Source: Gonapodya prolifera JEL478
Taxonomy: Eukaryota; Monoblepharomycota; Monoblepharidomycetes; Monoblepharidales; Gonapodyaceae
DNA: 64,000 nucleotides
Reading direction: 5' to 3'
NCBI GenBank assembly: GCA_001574975.1
Contig: KQ965808.1
Coordinates: forward strand, 1-64,000
In this document: one piece after another, positions 22,990 through 34,222 of the stretch
Layout of the letters: each line of letters opens with the position of its first letter
Numbering within the stretch: the first letter of the stretch is position 1
Notes under the pieces: model-generated
Told to the model about the DNA's origin: nothing
The model's input: only the letters and a program-made list of their open reading frames with translations
Database searches by the model: none
Position numbers and translations under genes: made by a program

Positions 22990-24740
22990 GCATACAAATG
23001 TCGGCATGATTCGGTCATTCGCAAAACAGTGCACCCGTCCAAAACGAATCACCTCAAAATGTCTTCCGCGCCCACGACCACCTTGCCAATACCTTCACAC
23101 CTCTTACCGACCTCTCTGAGAAACTTCGCAGCGGCACGTAACTCCTCACCGACTTCCTCCAGCCACATCTCTCCAGCCTTTCCCCAGACCTCCCCGACGA
23201 TCCTGAACTCCCGTGCAGGCACGTTGGCGACAAATTCCGCTCATTTACTTAAAGCGGCGTCAGACAATCGAACTTTTTCGGCGCGTATCTCCCACTTGCG
23301 ATTGGGGCCGGGCGATTACAAGATGAGTATGAGGACGCAAAGAGAGCTGAAGCAGGCACACAGGGCACGAATGTGGACCAGGTTGGGCGGGACTGAAATG
23401 GAACCGAATTGGTTGGAAGCAAATGGGGACGGCGTGGTGGCTTCTTGTCAGGAGAGTACTAGAGCGAAGATGGAAAGTAAGATGTGTCAAGGTGAGGTGT
23501 ATTTGGAAGGAGATTGTCCGACGAGGGCCGTGTGGTCCGGTAGCAAACGAATCTTGCGTTTTGAACGGAGGAGAGGGTTGTAGGACAACAGGATCATCAC
23601 GCAAGTAGTTGGTCCACTGGCCACGGCCAGAGATGTTGCCCAGGTCAGTCAAATTGGGGAGCAAGCTGCATAGCAAGCGGAGAAGCCCCACTGGATCCTT
23701 GGGGTGTCCCGCTGTCTTCGCGAGATGGTCATTGTAACCACTTGGTTCTGAAAAATCCTTGTACATGCGGAACGACAATGCGGGCACGGAGTTCAAATGG
23801 AACAGAGGCAAGAGCACAGATGATCTCAGAGAGGTAGGGGCGGTTCCATCCGCTGGTGGTATCAGGGCGGACCACGAGGTGCGTGACTTTTGGGAATGGC
23901 ACAAACATGTCCCAGGTAAGATTAAATGAGTCGGTTGATGGAGGTAGGATTACACATGACGGTGGTGATGTCCAACTTCCAACAATTTGAAGAGTGCGTA
24001 TTGTGTCCGACGTGTTGATTCCCATGTGTGAGGAGAGTATTGTAAGGGAAGAGACGGTAATGGAGAGGGAGGTGGGCCGAAATGATTCGGAGAGAGGTGA
24101 TGTGAGAAAGGTGGCAAGGTTGGGGAGGAAAAAGTTGATCTCGTAGAAGAGAAACCTTCATAATGTGGAGATTTCCATTTCAGTTGAGTTCTCTTCAAGT
24201 CCCACCTGAACCGGACAAGCAGTTCGGTTATAACACACACCAATCAGTGCCCAGGGTAGAAGCTCCCATCACAGGTCAAATTCGCGGGAGAGGGGAAGCA
24301 CTTTCCCTACGGGGTCGCTCCCACTCCATTAGTTTCCGATTGACATAATCCTCGGTTTTGTCCAAGCTCGCAGTTTTCAGGTCCAATAAAATCGAAACAA
24401 TGGTGACTTCGAGTGCAACGAGGCGAGGTCATGATTGGATTGTTGAGTTGGGTTTCGAGAACGAAGCACTCTGGCCAACGTCCCACGGAACGAAGAAAGT
24501 ATTGAAACATCGCAGATCACTTTTGTTCCTTCGTTGAACCGTTCAAAGTATGAATGCGTCAGCTGGAACACGACTGCGGCCGGAATCCACGAGCGTCGAC
24601 GTGATCGCGTTCCATCGCTTGCAGACTCTGGATGTGACAGCGTAGTATACGCGGGGCGGGAGGTGAAGAAAAATGATTGATAGGAGTTCGTCCGGCAGAT
24701 TCGAGATTGAAGCAAAACTGATTGATGTTTTGCTCTCGTT
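22990..24740 (-). pseudogene. F-box protein relic
   Basis: The minus strand from about 24720 reads ISNLPDELLSIIFLHLPPRV and then YYAVTSRVCKRWNAI, a good F-box (the SKP1-binding module of SCF ubiquitin ligases). Downstream pieces resemble the weak leucine-rich tails of fungal F-box proteins (PFPKVTHLVV near 23890; LLCSLLPNLTDLGNI near 23650). The pieces lie in different frames, and no ATG precedes the F-box in frame, so the gene appears decayed, or has introns I could not resolve. Confidence 0.55.
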
Positions 24741-24903
24741 AGGCCGAGGTAATGGGACGAGCTCGCTTTATATTCGCCGCAGGAAAGTCATGACGGGTTT
24801 GGTGAAGGCGATGCAAGAATGGAGTGGGTTCGTCGACGGTCTTGTCCACAGGTCACATGATCCTTTCTCCTGATCATTCACCACATTCAATCGTCGGGAT
24901 ATC

Positions 24904-27334
24904 ATGGGACCAAAACGAGCAGTACGGGGGGCTACTCAGCTGTGTAAAATGCAGTCATCACCGACCCAATTGATGCCTGACGAAACGACCAACACCAACT
25001 CTTCAACGGACCGCCTGATTCGAGAGCTGGAGAAGAAGCTGGCCGATGCGAAAGAGAGATACAAATTAGCGGAGGAGCTGGCGAGACAAAAGGCGGCCGA
25101 AGAGAAGGCGAGGATGGAAAAAGAGGAGATGGAGGGAAAGGCAAGGGAGAAAATAGAGGAGGAGACCCGACGACACGAGGAGATGGAAGCGGAGAAGAAG
25201 CGTCTGGCGATGGAGAAGACGAGGCGGCAAGAGGAGCAGAAGCAAAAAGCAAAAGCCACTTCCAATGAGGTTGTGCGTATCAAGCGGAAACTGGAGACCA
25301 GCGACACTGAGAAACTTGGTCCAAAAAGACGAAAGAAGGCAAATGGTGCAAATGCCATTGAAGAGGTGTGTTTCTTGAATTTTGTCGATGTGTCTTTGAT
25401 GAGGTATCTGACCTGAATGTTCGTTCGCAAGCCTGTTAGTAATGCGTCGGATCCTTCCTCATACTTCCTCATACCAGCAAACGATTTTGCTTCAATGCTG
25501 TCGCTCATCCGGTGGGTTGTGTTATCTCTTCCACCCTGCGCTTATATCGCTCACTAAAACGATTCGATATTCTACATCAAAGACGACATGCCAGCTCCTC
25601 TTTCGACATTCCTACCCTCCTATCGTCTTGCCGCGTCTTATCGAGTATCTATATTACCCTCGGTAGCTCTATCCCCGCTTCGCTCTCGTTAGTTGAAGAC
25701 CTCCTAGCACCCCTTGATTTGAGTGCCGACACAGCTGTGCGCAATCAACCTCCTGACGAACAAGAGCCACACGTCACAACTTCTCATCCTCTCCCCGGCG
25801 ATTCCGAATCAAAGAGTGCAAGTACCATTCAGCAAATTCCAAAGACGCCCGCACGAAGGTCTCCCCACATACCAAAGTCTCAATCATCACCGCCCAAGTC
25901 ACCGCGTCACGACACAGACGTGGCGATGGACGACGACTCCGATGAAGTCCTACAGCCCATCGACGTCGGGAGCGATAGCACAGTCGAACAGTCCCACCCA
26001 CGCACACCCGTCACTCAGCAGACCGACGCTACCATCTCACAAACCGATACGGAGGATCAAGTTGACTCCACGCCACGACGAAGGCCCCGGCGTACTGCAC
26101 GAGGAGCTGTATACTCTCCTGACGTGCAGCTGAAAGAACCGAGAACCCAAACTACGAAGGGTCCCCAACGATCGTCCAGTATGAATCAGAAGGAGGAGAC
26201 CGGAGCCTTGGTGGCAGATGCAGATGCGAAATTGGCGCAAGAAAGACCCGGTGACGTTGAGTACACGGTGTCTCCCCGAGACGCTTGTCTACCGCATGGC
26301 GATATCCCATCAGCGGATGTGGGAATTCAATCGCTGAATTCACTGGATGTGACACAACCCGACGATGTGGAAGGTATTTATGCTAATTCAGAATCTCTCG
26401 TCATTGGTCATTGTTTTCATTAGACGGGCACGCAGGTGACGCTCATCACAAACCGAAGCATAATGGGCGCATAGAAGCACCGCCTACCGAGGTTCGTGGG
26501 ACTCCGCGAGCAAATAAGGGCACAGTGTCGCCGCCAACCGATGTACGGAGACCTCCACCAGCAGAAGATCACACAACTATCACGAGTTCTTCGGCGAATG
26601 GAATGTCAGAGGCGGCACCTGTGGAACCTCATGACGGAAGCTGGACGGCGTATAACGAACATAACTCTGACGTGCGGACTGAAATGCCCGCGCCAAAAAC
26701 GGAACAAGATACTCGAGAAGAGGAAGTTTCGGTGTCTCCGGTGGATGAGACGGACTCGCACTCCGACAATTCCGCGTCGGAGACTGGGCAGGGAGATTCA
26801 ACGGATGATGGTCAACAGGACGTGGAGACCACTCCGTCGGCAACTGAGCAAGAAATTGCGGCTTCGGAAACTTCTTCGCCAGAAACGGAGAGCGACGACC
26901 AAGAGTCTGACTCCTCATGGTCGTCTCAAACAGAGCCTGGGGACCGAGAACGATCACCTAGTGATCTGGGAGACTCTGGACTCCGTCTTGCTGTTTCTGC
27001 ATTGATTCGGAGCTCTCAAACTCCATCTCCAGGTCCGAGTAATGAATGCGAGAAGCCAATTAGCTGGAGTGCTCCCGCGAAAGTCACGTCTAGGAAGCAA
27101 CACGTCTCCCAACCAACACCCAAAGGAACCTCCTCGACGCCACTCGCGGGCGCCGCGGCATCCCAACCGTTCTCATATTCTCGTTCAACCGGCGTCGGGA
27201 ACAATTTGGGTAAGGCGAAACCACCGCCCAAAACTGGGTATGGTTCGGACTCGTTGGACTCCGAATCTCAGGACGAGGGGGATCTCGCACGGTCGTTGAG
27301 CTTGAAAAGGATGTTTGGCGTGGGGAAGAACTAG
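24904..27334 (+). CDS. Disordered coiled-coil protein, function unknown
   Basis: Four exons (24904-25365, 25432-25511, 25583-26373, 26424-27334) join in phase to 748 codons. Residues about 35-125 form a long Glu/Lys/Arg-rich coiled coil with repeated EEKARMEKEEMEG-type heptads. A strong bipartite nuclear localisation signal (KRKLE...GPKRRKKA) follows at about 133-150. A short ordered region SSYFLIPANDFASMLSLIR lies at about 160-180. The remainder is Ser/Thr/Pro/Glu-rich and probably disordered, ending with an acidic patch and LARSLSLKRMFGVGKN. I recognise no domain that gives a function; a nuclear scaffold is an inference from the NLS and coiled coil. Gene boundaries are well supported by phase. 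Confidence 0.75.
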
Positions 27335-27542
27335 TCAATTGACTTATGTACTGGCAACAGGGATATGGCTGTAAGTATGATGAACTACACCGGATTGCTG
27401 ACTCGTAATCATGACCAATTATGACAAATTATTACAATACACGGTGACGAGTCGCTTGTACGAGATAGTAACGACTGGATGATATGATGGAATGAACATG
27501 TGCGACTCTGATAAAGCAAATAGACACAGTATTTTACCCTCG

Positions 27543-30500
27543 TCATTGCGCTGGCGCATGACTCGGCGGCCTCATTGCAGACAAATCTGTCCTAGAACCG
27601 CTCGTGTCCTCCACCAACCCTGCTGGCAAATCCTTTTCCTTCACGGGCTCGTGTTCGTGTCCTAGAGCTGGCTTTCCAGGCAGACAGACCTCCACCAACC
27701 TCGCGAAATCAGTCTTTAGGAGGTCTGCGACGGCGGGTCGCTTGTCCGGTTCGGGGTGCAGCATTGACCGCATTAGTTCCCGGGGGCCGGGAGCGAGTGA
27801 GTCAATGGGAGTAAAGGGCTTTTCGCGGCGTAGCGTTGTCACATAGGCTCGGAAATGGACGTCGGAGGGTTGCGCTTCTCGCCAGGGAACGGAGTTGTGG
27901 AACAGTGTGTAGTAAATCACCCCTGTTCGGAGCAGAAACATATCACAAATGAGACAGCGTTTCTTAATCGGTACAACTACACTCACCACACGCCCAAACG
28001 TCCACCTTGGACGCGTCGTACGGTTTCGATCGTCCATCATCGTCCATGAGCCACTCCTCGGGTGCAATGTAAGGTCCCGACCCGCACGCCCCGCGAGCGA
28101 GCTGGAGTTCTGTGCTCCAAGGCGTTCGAAAGACGAAGGAAGACCCAAAGTCGGCAATTTTTAGGGTGTCGCATTTGGCGGTGAGAATCAGGTTTTCGGG
28201 TTTCAGATCTCTGGATCGAAGTAAAACCGTGGAACGATAAGTTTGGAACCCTAACGGACAAGGGCACTCTGTATATGGACTTACCGATGCGCTACCCCAA
28301 CACTGTGCAAATATGCGACACCCTTCAGTAACTGCATGAAGTAACAATTGATCTCGTCATGGGTAGTGATTTTGTTGGCCGCCATGCGATCGTACAGGTC
28401 CCCTCCAGGCAGGTATTCCATTATTGCACACCACCGTCCGTCATCGTCCTTTACAAGGTCAGCGGCTTCGACGATGTTGGGGTGGTGGAGTGATGAACTT
28501 AAAGCGGTGATCAGACGAGTTTGCAAACTGACATTTCGCTGGTCCATCAAGTGCCAACCTTATGCAAAACTCTGCGATAACCTTCTTGATGTAATCGCGC
28601 TTATGCTCGTCTTTGCCTCTTTTACGGAACTTCTGTGAAGGTGAGAACCAACGTTATTTGCACAATGACTCTATGGGACGACTAACTCACCTTCACGGCG
28701 TAATATGTTGGCTGTTTCTGCCAATCATCAACCTTCTTAGCTAGTCGCACCACGGCATTTGCTCCCTTTCCTAGGTGCTTCCCAATCAGCCCATACTTGT
28801 CCGACAAGCTTGTCTCACTTGGCGTTCGTTCGAGCTTCTTGGGTGTCGCAAGATGATGGGGTGACTCAAAGCCAAGCGAAGCAGGAGAGTTCGGTTCACC
28901 CTCGCTACTGGTCGATGTCTCCCCCGGACCTCCATTGGTACTTTCGTGTCGATGCTTGGTAAAAAGGTCCTTGAAAAGGCTTGAGTGCTCATGCGGTCCA
29001 TGACGAGATCCGTGTGTTGATCCGTGTGACGATTTGCGATGTATTCGAGGGAAGGGTTCCTGTGATGTTCCTTTGTGAGACTGAGACAACGATTCTTCAG
29101 AATTGAGATCTTGGGAGCGCTGGCTTGAACCCTTGCGGTGTTCGAAACGAGTTTCATTCGAATCTGTGGAGCCCTCGGCGTTCTCGACATGACGAAGATC
29201 CTCACGTGATGCCGCTCGCGAGCCTTGAAGAGAGGTCTGTCGGGAGGACCCACGAGTGTGGTGTTGGAACACACGGTGAAAGAACGATGCCGTGCTACTG
29301 AGGAAATCATGGTCGCCGAGATCGTGAAGGTCTCGTACAAATGAGCTTCGTCTACTTTTCCCACCATTGTGAGAATCGTGATCCTGACTGGCGCCGCTTC
29401 CAGCTCTTGGGCGGTGGAAGGTAGCATAAGGCAGTTGATGTGCATCGTGACCAGCGAGACCACCGTCTCCCACACCACCACAATTGCTGCTATCGTCATC
29501 CCGTGAATGATGAAGAAGCTTGTGGAGGGTGGACTGATGTCGACTCAGGGTTCCTCCAGACGGTAGTTCGTACGATTGCGATTGTAGGGCGTGAAACCGT
29601 GAGATATGACCAATGCTGACAGAGGAGGAGCGTTTCCGTGGGGTTGCGTTGGCGGCTGGTAGATCTCGCGACATGACACTGCAATCCTCGTGCGAGAAAC
29701 TTGGTAGAGTATCAAGCTTTTGTGCGGGACGGTAGTGCAGAACGTTGGTGCTCGACTCCACCTCATGTGGAAGTAGATTAGAACTCATTGTTTCACGAGG
29801 AAGAATGTTCGAACTTGTTGAAGCTTCATTTTGGGTCGACGTAGATGCGACTATGAAAGGATTGATAATGTCTTTGGTCGTGGGTTCGAGAGGAGATTCC
29901 AAGTCGAAAGCGGCGCGGTGACCGGAAATGCAAGGTGGAAGACGAGCGAATGGAGATTGCAATACGTGGCAGAAGTCATTTTCACCATCGACATAATCTG
30001 CGGATGCCGTGGATAATTCGGAAGGGGATCGAAAATCTGATACGGGTAATCGGGGCTGCTCATCGTTCGTCCTGAGCCTATCTAAACTGGTCACCGTTGT
30101 GGAGTCCGAGGAGACATCAGAACAGTGGAGACGATCGCCACTTCCACGAAGGTGCGGCGATATGACACTCGAGAGTCCATGAGACGGGTTCTGGTGATGA
30201 AGGGAGAGCTGCGACACTTTTGCGGGTGCGCGATTTGCTGGACCGTAAAGTGGACTTCACAATCACATGAGTGGCGAAAAGCAGTTGGAGAGTTCGAACT
30301 ATCACTTACAATTGATTGCTTAGTGACAGATGCGTTGCGGAAGACTGTAGGTCGACTTCCTCGTCCACAGATAATTGATCGGAACTGATTTCACTGACAA
30401 GTTCCCCGCCAGTAACAGCATCCGTGGAGGTGTGTGTCTTCAGCGTAACTTCCTCGTCAAATGAGATCGCTCCTTCTTCTGGCGTGTTCTCATCAGGTGC

Positions 30501-30641
30501 TCCGCTGATGGATATCGCTGGGACGGGTCCATTCGCGCTGAGAATCACACCCTCTGATTGCGGAGGGAAGTAATCGGACGAGTCCATATTTGCAGATGGC
30601 GTAGCTTCTTCCGGTATCGCGACCCAAACGAGTGGCTCCAT
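27543..30641 (-). CDS. HAL4/SAT4/NPR1-type Ser/Thr protein kinase
   Basis: Six minus-strand exons (30310-30641, 28691-30254, 28559-28632, 28285-28497, 27987-28210, 27543-27922) join in phase to 929 codons. The first ~590 residues are Ser/Gln/His-rich and disordered. The kinase domain follows: glycine loop GKGANAVV, catalytic Lys in YYAVKKFRKR, SSLHHPNIVE, MEYLPGGDLYDRM, HRDLKPENL (Asp near 729), ADFGSSF (near 749) and YIAPEEW. The FRKR insertion and SSLHHPNIVE are typical of the fungal HAL/NPR1 group, which in yeast stabilises nutrient and potassium transporters at the plasma membrane. All catalytic residues are present. It diverges from the HMG-box gene at 30966. Substrates here are unknown. 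Confidence 0.9.
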
Positions 30642-30965
30642 TTGGATGTGATCCAAAAGAGAACACAACGTGAAGTGAGAGTTCAGAGTTGCTGTGCCAC
30701 CACCACCACCCTTCCCAATCGAACCGTACAATGTGAACGTCGTAGTCTAGAGCTTTCAGACAAAATGGTCTTCCATGGTTAACTTCTAAATTGAAATAGA
30801 AAAGACGGGTTGTTGAAGTGTGATTTTGAGGCTATTTGATGTGTGCCTCAAATTGAGAAAGCCAACTGCCCAAATCGAGCCCATTGAGACAAACGTCCCC
30901 CTCCACCGTCAGTTGCGGCAGCTGAACCACCTTGATACCCGACTTCCTTCGCCTTTGCTGTTGCG
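30642..30965. promoter_or_regulatory. Shared divergent promoter region
   Basis: About 325 bases separate the start codons of the HAL-type kinase (minus) and the two-box HMG gene (plus). Transcripts in both directions must start here or within the flanking 5' regions. No specific operator-like motif was identified. Confidence 0.4.
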
Positions 30966-33729
30966 ATGCTCCCTTCGGCTCTTCAGACTCCAGAGTATCC
31001 AGCAGTGAGGATCCAAACACCACACCCTCCGCATCGTCGCTCAGGGGAGGCGGACTTGGCTGCAGCAAGCGCACTTTTCTCTTTCAACAAATTGCTTCAC
31101 TCTTCGGCCTCCTTTGCGAGACATCAAGGGACAGTCTGTGCGCCGGCCGATCCATTGTTCAGAGGGTAAGCATTGTGGTATCAGCGCGATAAACGCGTTT
31201 CGGCTCCGCTGGCAGTACATAACGATGTTCAATCACTGTTACTATTCATACGACGCGTTCCTCGCTGTGTTTCTCGCGGCGTCTAGAACGTCCTCTCATC
31301 CTGGAACCATTCAACGCAATCCGGAGGGCGCTTTTGGTCTCAAATGGTTTCAACAAGGCTCTCACCCAGCTTTTGGATACCAAAGGGGCCAGGATATGGC
31401 GGCAGAGTCCGACGAACGCCAATTGGGGAGCCACAACTTGCCGATTCAGCCCCAACGTCAACCTCTCCGTTCGTCTGCAAGTATTTCCAACCCAGTTACC
31501 CCGTCTGCCTCTGATGGGATATTACTAAATGATAGTAAAACTGTCACCAATGGAGGTCAGAAGCCCAATATAGTCAAAACAGCTAATCAAGGATCTAAAC
31601 CGACAATGCGAGGCCGCAAGAAGCACTCCTCAGCGTGGGACTCGAACCCATCAGACAATTCTAATATGGAGCAGCCATTGGCAGTCAAGCGTCCTGACGA
31701 TTCTCAGCCCTCCTCCGTTATCAATAAAGGGCAAACACTTGCAACCTCGAACGTACGATCCAGAGCGCGAAACCAAGAGCTGCATTCTTCACCTCACACA
31801 TTTTCTTTCGAAAGCAGATAACTCCCCAGAAGTATGACAAAGATGACATCGAACTTCCTGAAGGCCTTCTCCCAGCCGACGGAAACTACCCACTTGAAGA
31901 TGACGAGGACGAAGCGCCACGGAAGGCAAGCTCACATCCATTTGTTTCTACGCGTTGGTCGCTCATTGGCCACCCGGTTTTGCCAGCGCCGTCACCACCG
32001 CCGTCGCCCAGACTCAGCTCCACCCCCTCGCCCTGAGAATAGTTTCTTGCTCTTTCGAAGCGCCGCGAGTAGGAGAGTTCACGCCTTTTACAATCAACTT
32101 GGAGTTAAGGTTCAGAATGCTGAAGTCTCCCGGCTCGTCGCCAAGATGTGGAGGGTGGAAAGTAATGAGGTCAAACAGCGATTCCAGGCTATGGCTCACC
32201 AGAAGGCCCTGGAACACCACGAAAAGTACAGACTGTGGAAGCACAGAGTAATGACAGGGGAGATCAAAGAAGAAGACGTTCGTGCTTGGACGTCAAGGGG
32301 GGGAATGGTTTACAGGCCCGGCTGGGAGGTATTGGATATGCTGGAATTGAAGCCTCCACAGGTGTGCAGAACTGCGTGAAATCTATGACTTAGGTTTAAC
32401 GAAGATTCGTCCACCCGTGCACAGCGTGGCACTTCCCCGGCAACTTCCGCTGCCACTTCCACCACGGCGTCCGTTCCGTCTGTTTACACCGAGCTCTTTC
32501 TCCCTTCTCGGAACGAGAATATTACCTTTGCCGACTTACCGATTCACAACCGCGACCCGGCTCCTCCCCCGGAAAACGTTCCTACGGAAGAAGCACCTGC
32601 ACGCATAGAAGCGAAGGGCCCCGTCGAAAGTGATCTCGATGAGTCAAGTGATGATGCCCCAACCCCACCGCCAACCCAATCTGATCTTGAGGATACTTCG
32701 TCATCTGAAGAGGGGGATGTAAAGATGAAAGACAGATCGGATCCGTGGAACCTTGATCAAAATTCTGACGACGAGGAGGAAGACGATGAGCCGGAGGACG
32801 CCCCACTGGAGGATTCCACCGAAGGCGTTCGGGAGCGACTTAGAACTCTTCCACCTCTACCAAAGATATACATCAGAGTTCGAAGACGGTCGACGTACCC
32901 AGAAAGGAGGACGCAAGCAATCGAACTTGAAGATGCAACGGAGTCCTTTGAAACCAACCCGCCTGCGCAGATGGATGTGGATGATTCTGCGTGGGATCGG
33001 GCTTTTCAGATGGATGATGACGATCCTCGGACATGGCTTTCGTCTACCGTCGACATGCGACCGACCCGGGAAGCCAGTCCACCAGCAGGCCCTCGAAAAC
33101 GACGCATCGTAACACCGAGAGGAGACCTTCCGGTGGACGGTCCATCTCAGCCGAAGATCTCAAAACCGAAACCGACGACTACGAAACTTAGATCACGGAA
33201 AAGGAAGACCGACAGCCTGGCCACGATGAATGCCCAACCCGGCCCTGCTCCGAACAGTGATACAAATACCCAGCTAACGCCATCTCCAACAACTGCGAGT
33301 GGAGATCCGAACCGAAAACCACGTTTATGGGGGGGTCCACCCCGCCCACCAAATCAGTTTGTGCTGTATCGGCGTGACAAGCACAAGGAGATCGTAGTCT
33401 CCCATTTCGAGGCCGGAATGACGATCTCCAACATTGAAATCTCGAAGTTGGTTGGGAAGATGTGGCAACAAGAAAGTGCTGAGGTCAAGACCAAATACGC
33501 GGCGATGCAGAAGGAAGAAGCGAGGAAGCACGCGGAAATGTATCCGGGTTACAAGTACGCTCCAAGGAAGATGGTGCAGAGAAGGTCGAAAAGGGATTAC
33601 AATGATGTGAGTTTCTTTCCTTGAGTTCGTTTTTGCTGCAATTACCTGATTTCCTACGTTCCAAAGTTCCCCGTGAATCCAGGCAAATACATGCTGCGAA
33701 ATGCCGAACCCCCTTTATACCCAGAATGA
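30966..33729 (+). CDS. HMG-box protein with two HMG boxes
   Basis: Exons 30966-31165, 31287-31752, 31818-31925, 31987-33606 and 33667-33729. Box 1 lies at about 32020-32240 (PRPENSFLLFRSAASRRV ... VSRLVAKMWRVES) and box 2 at about 33340-33560 (PPRPPNQFVLYRRDKHKE ... ISKLVGKMWQQES). Both follow the fungal MATA/STE11 HM-box pattern of sequence-specific DNA binding. A long acidic linker separates them, and basic NLS-like stretches precede box 2. The intron at 31926-31986 has a GC-AG border (AAG|GCAAGC). Within exon 4 two in-frame stops (32377, 32386) sit just after box 1. A 30-bp (32364-32393) or 102-bp (32292-32393) in-frame intron would remove them; otherwise these are two genes. Start at the first ATG of the frame that splices in phase. 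Confidence 0.7.
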
Positions 33730-34222
33730 GATTCGTGCGACATCCAGATCCCATTCATCTTCATCAGTGATGACGGAATGACCCGCATTCAGCGAAATTA
33801 GAGCGCGTTTTCGACTCACAGTTTTCTCCAGATTTAGTGTACACTATGTATTCTCATAGCGACAACTTCAACCTTGTTCATGTTTAGTTCATGAAATTTT
33901 GACGACACAAAAAGGAAGTACATGTTCGTTCTACCTAGCTTCTCTCTTCTACAAGTTGTGATCGACATGGTATGAATGCATCACATTTCCTCATCGAAAT
34001 TGAGGGTGCCATAAACATCATTCCTTGGCTCTTTGAGTTGAGTAATGGGATACTGAAAAAAAACAGAGACGGCGGTGCTCCAATTTAGTCCTGAGGACAC
34101 TCAGAAAATACAAAGAGATATTACCTCATTATGCTCCCGCTTACATCGACGAGGCTTTTGTTTGCGTGGGGTGTACTTGTACTATGTGAAGATGAAGCAG
34201 GAAACCACAGAAACGGGGAGTC
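33730..34222. other. Convergent intergenic region
   Basis: An AT-rich spacer between the 3' ends of the two HMG-box genes, presumably containing both terminators. No gene seen. Confidence 0.5.

Noticed and set aside
24932-25508. Two minus-strand Ser-rich frames
   Set aside because: Antisense of the Glu/Lys-rich coiled coil; the Ser/Pro bias is what complementing GAG/AAG codons gives.
28786-29499. Alternative minus-strand frame of 237 codons within the kinase gene
   Set aside because: The other minus frame continues unbroken into the kinase domain and joins in phase with five further exons.
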